From contig NZ_QEWN01000001.1 in NCBI RefSeq assembly GCF_006124995.1, positions 62,001 to 126,000 on the forward strand: a DNA stretch of 64,000 nt. Direction: 5' to 3'. Positions 37,096 to 45,015 of the stretch are shown one piece after another. Made by a program: the position numbers and the translations under genes. The notes under the pieces are model-generated. The model did not search any database, had not been told where the DNA came from, and saw only the letters and a program-made list of their open reading frames with translations. Source of the stretch: Vibrio sp. Hep-1b-8 (GTDB taxonomy: Bacteria; Pseudomonadota; Gammaproteobacteria; Enterobacterales; Vibrionaceae). Every line of letters begins with the position of its first letter. Position 1 is the first letter of the stretch.

Positions 37096-38770
37096 TGGGT
37101 AGCAATCCTTTAATAGACAATCTACGGTATTTAACCTGAAGTCGGCTGAGTACCATAGCGATAGAGAAGAAAATGAGGGGCAACAATGCTTGCCACAACG
37201 CATAAATTGCGGTGACACGACGGTCAAAACCACTCGAAAGCGCCACGGCTTCAGTCGTTATCGTGCTTATCCTCCCCGCGCCTAAAACTAGCGTAGGTAA
37301 GTATTGTGCCAAGCTGACACTAATACCGATAGCCCAAGCAAAAAGCACCGCGGGCAACAATATCGGTAACTTAATCTGCCACCAGACTTGAATCGGGCTT
37401 TTACCCAAACTTAGGCCGACACGGGTCAAGCCATTGTCGAAGCTGCGCCAAGGGCCATCCAGTGAGAGGTAGACGTAAGGAAAGGCAAAAAATACGTGTG
37501 CCCAGCACACCCAGAATAGGTAAGCACTGCTGTTTAGATAGAGCGTGACTACCTGAATACCAAATAGAATCGAAAGTTGCGGGATTAACATTGGAATCGC
37601 AATCACGTATCCAGGTATCTGTCGATGATGTCGTTGGTGGTACTCGTGAGCCGTTAACGCAAGCAACAGAGCAATACTGGCACTGACTAATGCGATTAAC
37701 AGGCTTTGATTGAGCGCGCTAAAAATACCAGCCCACTCATATTGCCAGAAGCGCAAACTAAACTGAGTAGGAAGTAGGTCAGGGAATCGCCATCTCTGAG
37801 CAAAGCTCCATAAAACCAAGATGGGTACTATAGCCAGACTTAAAACGAGCACAATGCTGAAGGTAGACTTACCTGGCAGATCCATTCCTGAACGCCCTGA
37901 ATATTGCCAATGTTTGAGCCCTTTTGTGATCACCCATTCGAGGATTCTGGCGAATAGAATCAGTACGCTGCCGATAAGAAACAGTAATGTCGCACCCGAT
38001 GCAGCGCGAGGAAGTTGAGCTAAATCTGGTTCGTTAAACCACTGCCAGATTAAAACAGCAAAGGTTGGAGGATTGGTTGGACCGATAATCAAAGCGACAT
38101 CTACCACTGAAAGGCTGTAGGTAATCACAGCCAACATCGGAAAGCGAAGTTTGGCAAACCATTGTGGAAAGATGCATTTCCACCAAGTCTGCGCCCTAGA
38201 ATAACCCAGTGACAGGGTTACTTTTTCGGTTTGTGACACTTTTAGCTGCTGTAGAATCGGGATGCTCATCAGCAATAGGAAGGGAATTTCCTTTATAGCC
38301 AGCATGAGAACCAGTCCTATTGCATAAGGATCTTTGATCACAAAGGCGAGATCAGAGACAGATTGTGCATTAGGATCATAGCCAAACAGATGGTACGACG
38401 ATCGAGCCACCAATCCGGTTGGAGAAAAAAGAAAGGCAAAACCAATAGCAAAAGCGACGTGTGGCATAGCGAGTAAAGGGGATAACGTCAGCTCGATTTT
38501 ACGCCAAAATGGATGATGCCAACTAGAAAGCAGAATCGCAAAGGTCGCTAAGCAGGCAAGATAGCTACTAGCAAGAGTCGAAAAGAGCGTGAGACCCACT
38601 GACTGTCCTATGCCCTGCCAAGCGAAAACTGACTCAAAGCCATTTAATGAAAAGGACTCAAGTCCAATGGGCGGAATATAACCAAACGCAGCCACTACCA
38701 CTCCGGCAAGTCCCGGAATGGTAGGCAAGATGCAAATTAGAATAAGAGAAAAGTAGATTGCGCGTAACAT
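37061..38770 (-). CDS. ynjC: ABC transporter double permease YnjC
   Basis: A 569-residue inner-membrane protein made of two fused permease units, as in ThiP and FbpB. Twelve spans can be counted, with one EAA-type loop in each half (LSLGYSRAQTWWKCIFPQW and LSLGKSPIQVWWQIKLPIL). It lies between the binding-protein and ATPase genes, 10 bases after ynjB and overlapping ynjD. The substrate is unknown. Confidence 0.9.
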   Translation of the reverse strand: MLRAIYFSLILICILPTIPGLAGVVVAAFGYIPPIGLESFSLNGFESVFAWQGIGQSVGLTLFSTLASSYLACLATFAILLSSWHHPFWRKIELTLSPLLAMPHVAFAIGFAFLFSPTGLVARSSYHLFGYDPNAQSVSDLAFVIKDPYAIGLVLMLAIKEIPFLLLMSIPILQQLKVSQTEKVTLSLGYSRAQTWWKCIFPQWFAKLRFPMLAVITYSLSVVDVALIIGPTNPPTFAVLIWQWFNEPDLAQLPRAASGATLLFLIGSVLILFARILEWVITKGLKHWQYSGRSGMDLPGKSTFSIVLVLSLAIVPILVLWSFAQRWRFPDLLPTQFSLRFWQYEWAGIFSALNQSLLIALVSASIALLLALTAHEYHQRHHRQIPGYVIAIPMLIPQLSILFGIQVVTLYLNSSAYLFWVCWAHVFFAFPYVYLSLDGPWRSFDNGLTRVGLSLGKSPIQVWWQIKLPILLPAVLFAWAIGISVSLAQYLPTLVLGAGRISTITTEAVALSSGFDRRVTAIYALWQALLPLIFFSIAMVLSRLQVKYRRLSIKGLLPNEPLSQKTRHL

Positions 38771-38780
38771 CGAATCACTT

Positions 38781-39923
38781 CTAGTTTCCGTAACGTTTAA
38801 GCCATTCTTGCTCTAACGCATTTTGCCAACTTGGGTGAGGCTCGGCGATAGATTTGAACTGCTGAGTATTTTTGGCCGTTCCAGTGAGATATTGGCTACT
38901 CAATACGGATGGATCGCCCCAAATCTTAGTATCCCCCTTGCGTGATTGGGCATCTGGGCTTAACAAAAAGTTGATGGCGACTTGTGCCCCTGCGCTCGCG
39001 TTGGCATTCCATGGAATCGCTAAGAAGTGAATGTTCGATAGTGCACCGTTATCCATCGCATAGGCTTGGGTTGAGTTCGCAAGATTGCCATTTGCTTGGG
39101 CGGAATACACAGCATTAGGGTTGAAGGTGATAGCTAGATCGATCTGGCCATCGTCGAGCAACTGAATTGACTCTGCTGTACCTGATGGAAATTGTTTACC
39201 CCCACGCCAAGCCACTTTGTGGAATTCATCCAAATATTGCCATAAAGGTTGAGTAATGATGGCAAAACTCTTCTCATCAATTGGCTGCATTAACGAAGCG
39301 TCGTTGTTGGTCAGTTCAATCAGCAGCGCTTTTAGGAAGCTGGTGCCATGGAATTCTGGTGGGCGAGGATAGCTTAGGCGATTTGGAAAAGCGTTCGCAT
39401 AGCTTAACATCTCATTAAACGAAGTCGGTGGGTTATTGAGTTTCAACTTGTCATGAATAAATACCAGTTGCCCCACACCCCAAGGGGCTTCTAAGCCTTC
39501 TGTAGGTTCAGAAAAATCAACGTCTATCGGCAATGTTTTGTCGACATATTGCCAATTAGGCAGGTGAGTTGTAAATGGACCAAACAGCAGTTGATTGTCT
39601 TTCATTGATTTGAAGTTTTCGCCGTTGATCCAAACCATATCAACGCTACCACCGCTGTTTTTTCCTGCGGCTTTTTCAGCAATTAGGCGGCTGGTGGTTT
39701 CAGCAATATCTGTAACTTTAACGTGTTGCAGTGTGACGCCGTATTGAGATTGAAGCTGGCTATTCGCCCATTGGATATAGCGGTTAATTTCTTGGCTGCC
39801 TCCCCAAGCGTGGAAGTATACCGTTTGTCCTTTTGCTTGTTCGATCGTTTGCTGCCAAGTATCAGTTGCGAATGATGAAAAAGACACGATTAATGTTGAA
39901 AGTAAAGTGATCAGCCTTGTCAT
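38781..39923 (-). CDS. ynjB: ABC transporter substrate-binding protein YnjB
   Basis: A 380-residue periplasmic binding protein. A signal peptide (1-19, SSFA before TDTWQ) precedes the mature protein with QTVYFHAWGGSQEINRYIQW, the opening typical of YnjB, and VDMVWINGENF. The start at 39923 follows AGGGACC; the frame is open further upstream but has no signal or site there. First gene of ynjBCDF. Confidence 0.9.
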   Translation of the reverse strand: MTRLITLLSTLIVSFSSFATDTWQQTIEQAKGQTVYFHAWGGSQEINRYIQWANSQLQSQYGVTLQHVKVTDIAETTSRLIAEKAAGKNSGGSVDMVWINGENFKSMKDNQLLFGPFTTHLPNWQYVDKTLPIDVDFSEPTEGLEAPWGVGQLVFIHDKLKLNNPPTSFNEMLSYANAFPNRLSYPRPPEFHGTSFLKALLIELTNNDASLMQPIDEKSFAIITQPLWQYLDEFHKVAWRGGKQFPSGTAESIQLLDDGQIDLAITFNPNAVYSAQANGNLANSTQAYAMDNGALSNIHFLAIPWNANASAGAQVAINFLLSPDAQSRKGDTKIWGDPSVLSSQYLTGTAKNTQQFKSIAEPHPSWQNALEQEWLKRYGN

Positions 39924-40072
39924 AATGGTCCCTGTTAGTTGGTTGTTGCTATCGGCCATTGAGTTAGACCGGAACAATTCACTTATTCGTTCATTATGAC
40001 TGAAAAAAGATAGGTTTATTATATATTTGAGGTAAAAGTGGATGGATTGTGTAAAAAGTGAGTCGCAATAAG

Positions 40073-40098
40073 TAAAAAAGCAGCCCGAAAGGCTGCTT
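40073..40098 (-). terminator. Terminator after the META lipoprotein gene
   Basis: AGCAGCC and GGCTGCT arms around a 5-base loop. On the minus strand the stem is followed by TTTTTT. It lies about 30 bases beyond the stop at 40127. Confidence 0.8.
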
Positions 40099-40126
40099 CT
40101 AAAATAGGATGACTTGACGCGTCGAA

Positions 40127-40573
40127 TTATTTTTTCCAATCGCTCAATTTGAACGTAAGCGTGTGAACGTCGTTTTTCAGTACCATTGAATCATTGGTCA
40201 ATGTCATGTCACTCCAGTCAGAGAGTGTTTGAGAAAATGCTTGTTCAACGTCCATCACATCGCCGACACACATTTTCATGGTCATGCCCATCTTTTCAAT
40301 GCGGAACTGGTTGTCTTTTAGTTCAGCTTGACCAAAGAAGTTATTACAGCCCGCGTTACCATTCGCTGTCATCTTTTCGCCAACCTCTAGGCGAGGAGCT
40401 TGGTGGCGGCCTTCTAGTACAATATCTTTACCGTCAATGCTAACCAACTCCCAGTTGTGGTGTTGGAGATCCTGAGCTGTAATTTGTTTCACATCGTCAC
40501 CATTGCTTACACATGCGGTTACTACAACAGGTAGGGTAATTGCTGCAAGTAACATTTTTGGACTAAGCTTCAT
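40127..40573 (-). CDS. META-domain lipoprotein (HslJ-like)
   Basis: A 148-residue lipoprotein with lipobox VTAC (Cys21). The META/HslJ domain fills the rest: LQHHNWELVSIDGK, then NGNAGCNNFFGQAEL (the conserved GxxGCNxxxG block), MTMKMC and a C-terminal LTFKL strand. HslJ proteins are heat-induced and linked to novobiocin resistance in E. coli; the biochemical role is unclear. It has its own terminator and appears monocistronic. Confidence 0.85.
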   Translation of the reverse strand: MKLSPKMLLAAITLPVVVTACVSNGDDVKQITAQDLQHHNWELVSIDGKDIVLEGRHQAPRLEVGEKMTANGNAGCNNFFGQAELKDNQFRIEKMGMTMKMCVGDVMDVEQAFSQTLSDWSDMTLTNDSMVLKNDVHTLTFKLSDWKK

Positions 40574-40757
40574 AATAAATCAACTCCAATAAGTAGATAA
40601 TAAGCCATTTAGCTTCGGCTTTGATGGTTTTAGTATAATTAATAAAACACTGTTTTTGTCAGAGGAGAGTCATAGTTTGGTCTAAATCACATATTGGAAC
40701 TTATTGATAAACATCTAATTATAGATGCCGTAGAGTGTAATTTGTGCTTTTTAGCAA

Positions 40758-41018
40758 ATGGGTGACCGTTTGGAACAGTTAGAGTTTTTTGTCGTACCAA
40801 GTCCTTGCGTAGGCATATGCACAGTAGATGAAAAAGGCTACTGCAAAGGGTGTATGCGTAAAAGAGAAGAGCGCTTTAATTGGTTAACCATGACGCCCGC
40901 CCAGCAACTGCATGTCATCAAGCTATGCCGACAGCGATACCTGAGAAAAATGAAACGAGATTCAGTAGATCGCATCGATCAAGATAGTACGGATAGCCCT
41001 CAACAAGATCTTTTTTAA
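40758..41018 (+). CDS. DUF1289 family protein, first of two
   Basis: An 86-residue cytoplasmic protein with the DUF1289 pattern SPCVGICTVDEKGYCKGCMRKREER: four Cys in a C-x3-C-x7-C-x2-C arrangement that could bind a metal, followed by a W-x4-P motif. No known reaction. The ATG at 40758 has no good ribosome site; a TTG four codons later is an alternative. A paralogue follows 72 bases downstream. Confidence 0.8.
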   Translation: MGDRLEQLEFFVVPSPCVGICTVDEKGYCKGCMRKREERFNWLTMTPAQQLHVIKLCRQRYLRKMKRDSVDRIDQDSTDSPQQDLF

Positions 41019-41090
41019 AATCAAATACTTTACAGTTTTGTTTTTTCCCGCTATACCTTTAGTATCGTGTACTGTATTTAAAGGTGTAGT

Positions 41091-41273
41091 ATGGATATAC
41101 GAAATCAAATACCCAACCCTTGTATAGGGTATTGTCAAGTTGACACAAAAGGTTTTTGTTTAGGCTGTGGCAGAAGCCGTGAAGAACGTTATCTTTGGTA
41201 CCAACTGACCGAGACAGAACAAAGAGAGATTTTACTAAGAGTGTGCGTACAATCTCTCTATCCCGTTAAATAG
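41091..41273 (+). CDS. DUF1289 family protein, second of two
   Basis: A 60-residue protein with the same four-Cys core as its neighbour (NPCIGYCQVDTKGFCLGCGRSREERYLWYQL) but without the charged C-terminal tail. An AAGGTG site precedes the ATG. The spacing of all four Cys is kept, so both copies look functional. Confidence 0.82.
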   Translation: MDIRNQIPNPCIGYCQVDTKGFCLGCGRSREERYLWYQLTETEQREILLRVCVQSLYPVK

Positions 41274-41281
41274 CCCCCTAC

Positions 41282-41503
41282 TTACTTTAACGCCCACCGG
41301 TCGCTAACCCATCCTCCGGCGTGCTCATCAAAATGGCTACCAGAGAAACGATGGTTAGCTTCGGTATGCTTTTCGCAAGAGGGTTGATCGTCGATCAAAT
41401 GCTGAATATAACTTGCCATTGGATCACCGCTTTTCAGCCGGTCTTGCCTGGTGGCAACTTCTTTAATCAACTGAAGACGGTATGAGTTACTAGCACGTTT
41501 CAT
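41282..41503 (-). CDS. Small conserved-looking protein of unknown function
   Basis: A 73-residue, charged, probably cytoplasmic protein; no signal, membrane span or known motif. The main support that it is real is a near-perfect AAGGAGG ribosome site 8 bases before the ATG. It converges on the second DUF1289 gene, 8 bases between stops. Confidence 0.6.
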   Translation of the reverse strand: MKRASNSYRLQLIKEVATRQDRLKSGDPMASYIQHLIDDQPSCEKHTEANHRFSGSHFDEHAGGWVSDRWALK

Positions 41504-41769
41504 GCGGTGATCCTCCTTGGTTATGACACTAATATGAAAAGTTAGAAGTGGATGTTTCCAGCGTCAATCTAATTTGATTATTTTTTGTTCTATTTTAGTT
41601 TTTTAAGAACTCTGTTCCAGTTATGAAACCATGATCAAAATGGGCTATTGCATTGAAATTAGAAGGGGAGTTGCACGGAGACTAAAAAAGGGTAGTGAAA
41701 TAAAAAATTCACATAAATTTATTGCGACTTTACTTTGTGATCATTTGCTACTAAGGCCTAGTTGGGGAA

Positions 41770-41800
41770 CAAAAAAACCAGTCGTATATTACGACTGGTT
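41770..41800 (-). terminator. Terminator after the VC2662-like gene
   Basis: Perfect 11-bp arms AACCAGTCGTA and TACGACTGGTT with a 3-base loop; a seven-T run follows on the minus strand. Confidence 0.88.
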
Positions 41801-41819
41801 TGAGATGAAGATTGGAGTG

Positions 41820-42380
41820 TTACTTAGCGAAGTTCACGATTGGGAAACAAGGTAGGAAGCCGTTATCAGCACAGTTGATTAGGCCGATTTGAACCCCTTC
41901 AATTTTACTTGTCTTGTTGAACACGCCTACTTGAACGGTTGACTCGCTCGACAGGTTAACCGCCCCCACGTCGACCATGGTGTCGCCTTCAGAGTAGTTA
42001 ACAAAACTCACGTTTGCGCCATTCACGTTGTTGGTGATGTTAACCGCACCAAGGTTAACCCCGGTAGTTAACCCTTCATTCCAGTTGAATAGACCAAGAG
42101 AGGCGCCGGTCATTTCTTGATTCACTTTTGAAGCGCCTAAAAAGAGGCCAAAGTTAACACCTGTTGTTGTATTGGTCTCAGACATACCGACAATCGCAAA
42201 GTCGACACCTTTCACTTGGTTTACTTTACCGTGTAGAGCTGCGAGACGAACGCCAGAAACTTGTGAGTTATCTGGTGCATTAAAATCATTGATAGAAGAG
42301 AACATCACTGGGGATGAAGCAACAGCGAAAGAAGAGGCGAACGCTGTAGAGATAGCCACTGCAGTAAGAATTTTTTTCAT
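41820..42380 (-). CDS. VC2662-family exported protein with LA_2272-type surface repeats
   Basis: A 186-residue secreted protein: signal peptide 1-21 (AVA before SSPV), then about seven short repeats of the form G-V-x-hydrophobic-G-hydrophobic-x-N (for example TGVNFGLFLGAS, TGVNLGAVNI, EGVQIGLINC), ending PCFPIVNF. Such repeats build a beta-solenoid in this family. It probably sits at the outer surface or in the periplasm; function unknown. The ATG at 42380 follows TTGGAG. Confidence 0.75.
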   Translation of the reverse strand: MKKILTAVAISTAFASSFAVASSPVMFSSINDFNAPDNSQVSGVRLAALHGKVNQVKGVDFAIVGMSETNTTTGVNFGLFLGASKVNQEMTGASLGLFNWNEGLTTGVNLGAVNITNNVNGANVSFVNYSEGDTMVDVGAVNLSSESTVQVGVFNKTSKIEGVQIGLINCADNGFLPCFPIVNFAK

Positions 42381-42542
42381 AATAACTCCAAGTATTAGCT
42401 GTGTATCCAGATTAAAGACCAATGTGTATCCGCATTAGCCTACTTTGTAAGCATAGTCAGTATGTTAAGACTGCGTGAAATATGATCTGTGTGACTATGT
42501 TATTTAACTTGTTGTACAGCAATCCGTTGAGTTTTGAGGGAT

Positions 42543-42569
42543 AAAAAAACCTCGCATAAGCGAGGTTTT
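42543..42569 (-). terminator. Terminator after aspS
   Basis: ACCTCGC and GCGAGGT arms with a 4-base loop; T-runs flank both sides, so it may work both ways. It follows the aspS stop by about 22 bases. Confidence 0.85.
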
Positions 42570-42591
42570 GAATTTGTATACACAACTGCGG

Positions 42592-42999
42592 TTAGCGTTT
42601 GGCGTTCAAACAGCGTTCATGCGTGACTATCTCGTCTGCAATCAACTGGCCTCGGCTGTCACGCATTTTAATCCGATAACTCAATCCAACCTCTAAGTTA
42701 GCTTTGGTGTCGGCAACAGTACAATAAGTGTTGATGCTGTTGTTCATGACCTGCGTGGCAGGCTTTGCACCGAGGGCATCAGCGTTGTAAACCATCATAA
42801 TCTCAACGGTTGAACCATTAGAATTTGCGCGCATTATTGAAAGCGGCCCCGCTTCTAGCGGAAGCTTAGACGCCAGTAGATTAGCGCGAGTATTCGCCAA
42901 CAGCGAGAGTTGACGCTCTTTCTCGGCTGAAGCAGAAGAGCATCCAGCAACAACCAGTGCGACCATTAAGATCGAGAGAGTTTTAAACACAGATGGCAT
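42592..42999 (-). CDS. aspS: Type II secretion pilotin lipoprotein AspS
   Basis: A 135-residue lipoprotein with lipobox VAGC (Cys20). The mature domain ends with two Cys (NTYCTVADTK and HERCLNAKR) in the positions that form the AspS/GspS-beta disulfide. AspS carries the secretin GspD to the outer membrane in Vibrio. The gene is separate from the main gsp operon, as known in V. cholerae, and next to yciI, which supports the call. The start is 2 bases after the yciI stop. Confidence 0.75.
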   Translation of the reverse strand: MPSVFKTLSILMVALVVAGCSSASAEKERQLSLLANTRANLLASKLPLEAGPLSIMRANSNGSTVEIMMVYNADALGAKPATQVMNNSINTYCTVADTKANLEVGLSYRIKMRDSRGQLIADEIVTHERCLNAKR

Positions 43000-43001
43000 A
43001 A

Positions 43002-43298
43002 TTAGAAGACTTTCTTAAAAGGTTTAACAATAACCTTTTCGTATACACCAGCTTCAATGTACGGATCAGCATCAGCCCACTCTTGCGCTTGTTGCAAAGA
43101 ATCAAACTCTGCAATAACGGTGGAACCAGTAAAACCAGCTTCACCAGGGTTGTCAGAATCAATGGCAGGCATAGGCCCCGCCGTTAGCAAACGACCTTCA
43201 TCTTGCAGTGCCTGTAAACGCTCTAGGTGAGCAGGGCGGACACTCAGTCGTTTTTCTAATGAGTTCTCTACGTCTTGTGAAAAGATGACATACCACAT
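43002..43298 (-). CDS. yciI: YciI family protein
   Basis: A 98-residue cytoplasmic YCII-domain protein: MWYVIFSQD start, the [22 protein letters not shown] core with the conserved His, then [22 protein letters not shown]. The fold is ferredoxin-like; the reaction is unknown in bacteria. It sits with yciA and yciB, as in enterobacteria. Confidence 0.92.
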   Translation of the reverse strand: MWYVIFSQDVENSLEKRLSVRPAHLERLQALQDEGRLLTAGPMPAIDSDNPGEAGFTGSTVIAEFDSLQQAQEWADADPYIEAGVYEKVIVKPFKKVF

Positions 43299-43403
43299 GT
43301 ACAGATATCCTTATATCGATGATGTAACCGTTGGTGGTTACTTTACCTTAAATACTGGTTTTTAAAAGTATTGATTTGGTGTTATTTCGTCTATGCCATG
43401 AAC

Positions 43404-43796
43404 TTATTGTATTGGTCGAGGTTTGCCATCTGCGTCAATAGCGACATAGTTAAATGTGGCGTCACAAACCATAAAGCGATCTTCAAGACCGTGCTCTTTT
43501 ACTGGTTTCACCCACACCTCTAAGTCGATACTCATTGATGTACGACCAATACGTGTACATTCACCGTAACAGCAAACCACATCTCCAACACGAACAGGTT
43601 TCTTAAAAGTGATGCTAGAGACGGATACTGTCACGATTCGACCTGAAGAAATTTCCTTGGCGAGAATCCCTCCGGCAAGGTCAAGTTGAGACATAATCCA
43701 ACCGCCGAAAATGTCGCCATTGGCATTGGTATCGGCTGGCATGGCAAGGGTTCTAAGTAGGAGCTGACCTTTTGGTGTATTAATTTCTTGGCTCAT
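43404..43796 (-). CDS. yciA: Acyl-CoA thioesterase YciA
   Basis: A 130-residue hot-dog-fold thioesterase that hydrolyses a wide range of acyl-CoAs. MPADTNANGDIFGGWIMSQLDLAGG contains the catalytic Asp on the central helix, followed by VSSITFKKPVRVGDVV. The ATG at 43796 begins MSQEIN; an upstream start adds 11 residues without a better site. Neighbours yciI and yciB support the name. Confidence 0.93.
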   Translation of the reverse strand: MSQEINTPKGQLLLRTLAMPADTNANGDIFGGWIMSQLDLAGGILAKEISSGRIVTVSVSSITFKKPVRVGDVVCCYGECTRIGRTSMSIDLEVWVKPVKEHGLEDRFMVCDATFNYVAIDADGKPRPIQ

Positions 43797-43818
43797 TTTG
43801 ACATCCACTACAAACGAC

Positions 43819-43841
43819 ACAGCGACCAAAGTGGTCGCTGT
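43819..43841. repeat. Perfect palindrome between yciA and yciB
   Basis: 10-bp arms ACAGCGACCA and TGGTCGCTGT with a 3-base loop, 22 bases upstream of the yciA start and 29 bases past the yciB stop. There is no T-run on the minus strand, so it could be an mRNA-processing or stabilising hairpin rather than a terminator. Confidence 0.5.
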
Positions 43842-43870
43842 AAAAGAGGTATTGTAACAAAACTATTCAC

Positions 43871-44428
43871 TTATTCGCCAGCGCTCGCCTCGTTGTTCTC
43901 TTTTGGTAAATGCTTGTAGATATAGAGCCCGGTCACTAGGGTGAACGCAAACGTGGCAGCGAGTAAGCCAAACACCTTAAAGTTTACCCAGATATCCAAT
44001 GGTAACTGAAATGCGACATAGATGTTTAAAGCGGCACAGAAAGAGAAAAAGGCAACCCATGCCCAAGTGACCTTAGCCCACAAAGGTTCAGGAAGAGAAA
44101 TTTCTTTGCCCAGAATCCCTTTGATCGCAGACTTGCCTAAGAGGTGGCTGACGGCAAGACCAATAGCAAACACCATGTAGACGATGGTCACTTTCCACTT
44201 AATGAAATTGTCATCGTGTAAGAAAATTGTCATTCCACCGAATACGGCAACCATCAAGAAGGTGATGAACTGCATTTTCTCGATTTTCTTATAGATCATA
44301 TAGGTCAAAGCAATTTGAACCGCGGAAGCAATGATCAGCGCCCCTGTTGCGACGTAAATATCAAACAGCTTATACAAAGCGAAAAAGATAATTAGGGGGA
44401 TGAAGTCGATGAGTTGTTTCATTGGCAT
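43871..44428 (-). CDS. yciB: Septation/envelope protein YciB (IspZ)
   Basis: A 185-residue inner-membrane protein with about five spans. [26 protein letters not shown] is the conserved opening, and the family's C-terminal block [26 protein letters not shown] is present. It interacts with elongation and division machinery in E. coli. The start may be 44428 or the second ATG at 44422. A truncated, decayed copy lies at 54294-54497. Confidence 0.93.
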   Translation of the reverse strand: MPMKQLIDFIPLIIFFALYKLFDIYVATGALIIASAVQIALTYMIYKKIEKMQFITFLMVAVFGGMTIFLHDDNFIKWKVTIVYMVFAIGLAVSHLLGKSAIKGILGKEISLPEPLWAKVTWAWVAFFSFCAALNIYVAFQLPLDIWVNFKVFGLLAATFAFTLVTGLYIYKHLPKENNEASAGE

Positions 44429-44532
44429 GGTCTTTTGTGTAACAAGAAGCCCTCAGTCTAACCAAATCTCTGGTTAAGACAAAGGGCTTAATGGCAAACT
44501 CGGGTTTCTCTACTAACAGCAAGGTAGGGAGA

Positions 44533-44757
44533 TTAGGCTATGTAACGCTTGTAATCTTCGAGATAACCTTCGCTACGCAAACTGTCTACCGTAAATTGCA
44601 ACTCTTCGTCACTCATAGCAAAACAACTGGATTTGCCTGTCATGCCGTTGAGGTATTCGTGGTACTCAAGCTCGGTAAAGTGGCCAATACGGTCCACGAG
44701 CAGAGTCTTGATTCCGTGATGAATCAGACGATAGTAGGTGTGACGCTGAACTTCCAT
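44533..44757 (-). CDS. 74-residue conserved Vibrio-type protein of unknown function
   Basis: A small cytoplasmic protein (MEVQRHTYYRLIHHGIKTLL to LRSEGYLEDYKRYIA), with no known domain. The ATG at 44757 follows AAGAGGTACTG; a longer frame to 44976 runs through what looks like untranslated leader. A second copy at 54588-54809, with nearly every residue conserved but a stop at codon 8, shows that the protein sequence has been under selection. It always stands upstream of yciB here, so the two may be co-transcribed. Confidence 0.8.
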   Translation of the reverse strand: MEVQRHTYYRLIHHGIKTLLVDRIGHFTELEYHEYLNGMTGKSSCFAMSDEELQFTVDSLRSEGYLEDYKRYIA

Positions 44758-45015
44758 AACAGTACCTCTTACATCAGCGCAAAGACGAATCTTTGCCGCT
44801 TTTACTTCGTTGTACGAAAGGAAGCATAATCGGTGCCACTTGATGTTCAAATTAATCACAACACGATGATTGGTGCCGTTAGCCGTTAATAGAAATGGAT
44901 ACCACTGCTGAAAATTCGTTCGCGGTACGGTTTCAGATATGCAAAATGCGAGTCGAATTGAGAGTAGAATTGCCAATTGTTTGACAGGCGCATCTGCTCT
45001 TTTGCTATACAGTGG

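Noticed and set aside
41631..41855. 74-codon rightward frame before the VC2662-like gene
   Set aside because: No ribosome site; it runs through that gene's terminator and into its antisense strand.
44758..44976. Upstream extension of the 74-aa gene
   Set aside because: The good ribosome site and the conserved start in both copies are at the internal ATG; the extension has no parallel in the second copy.
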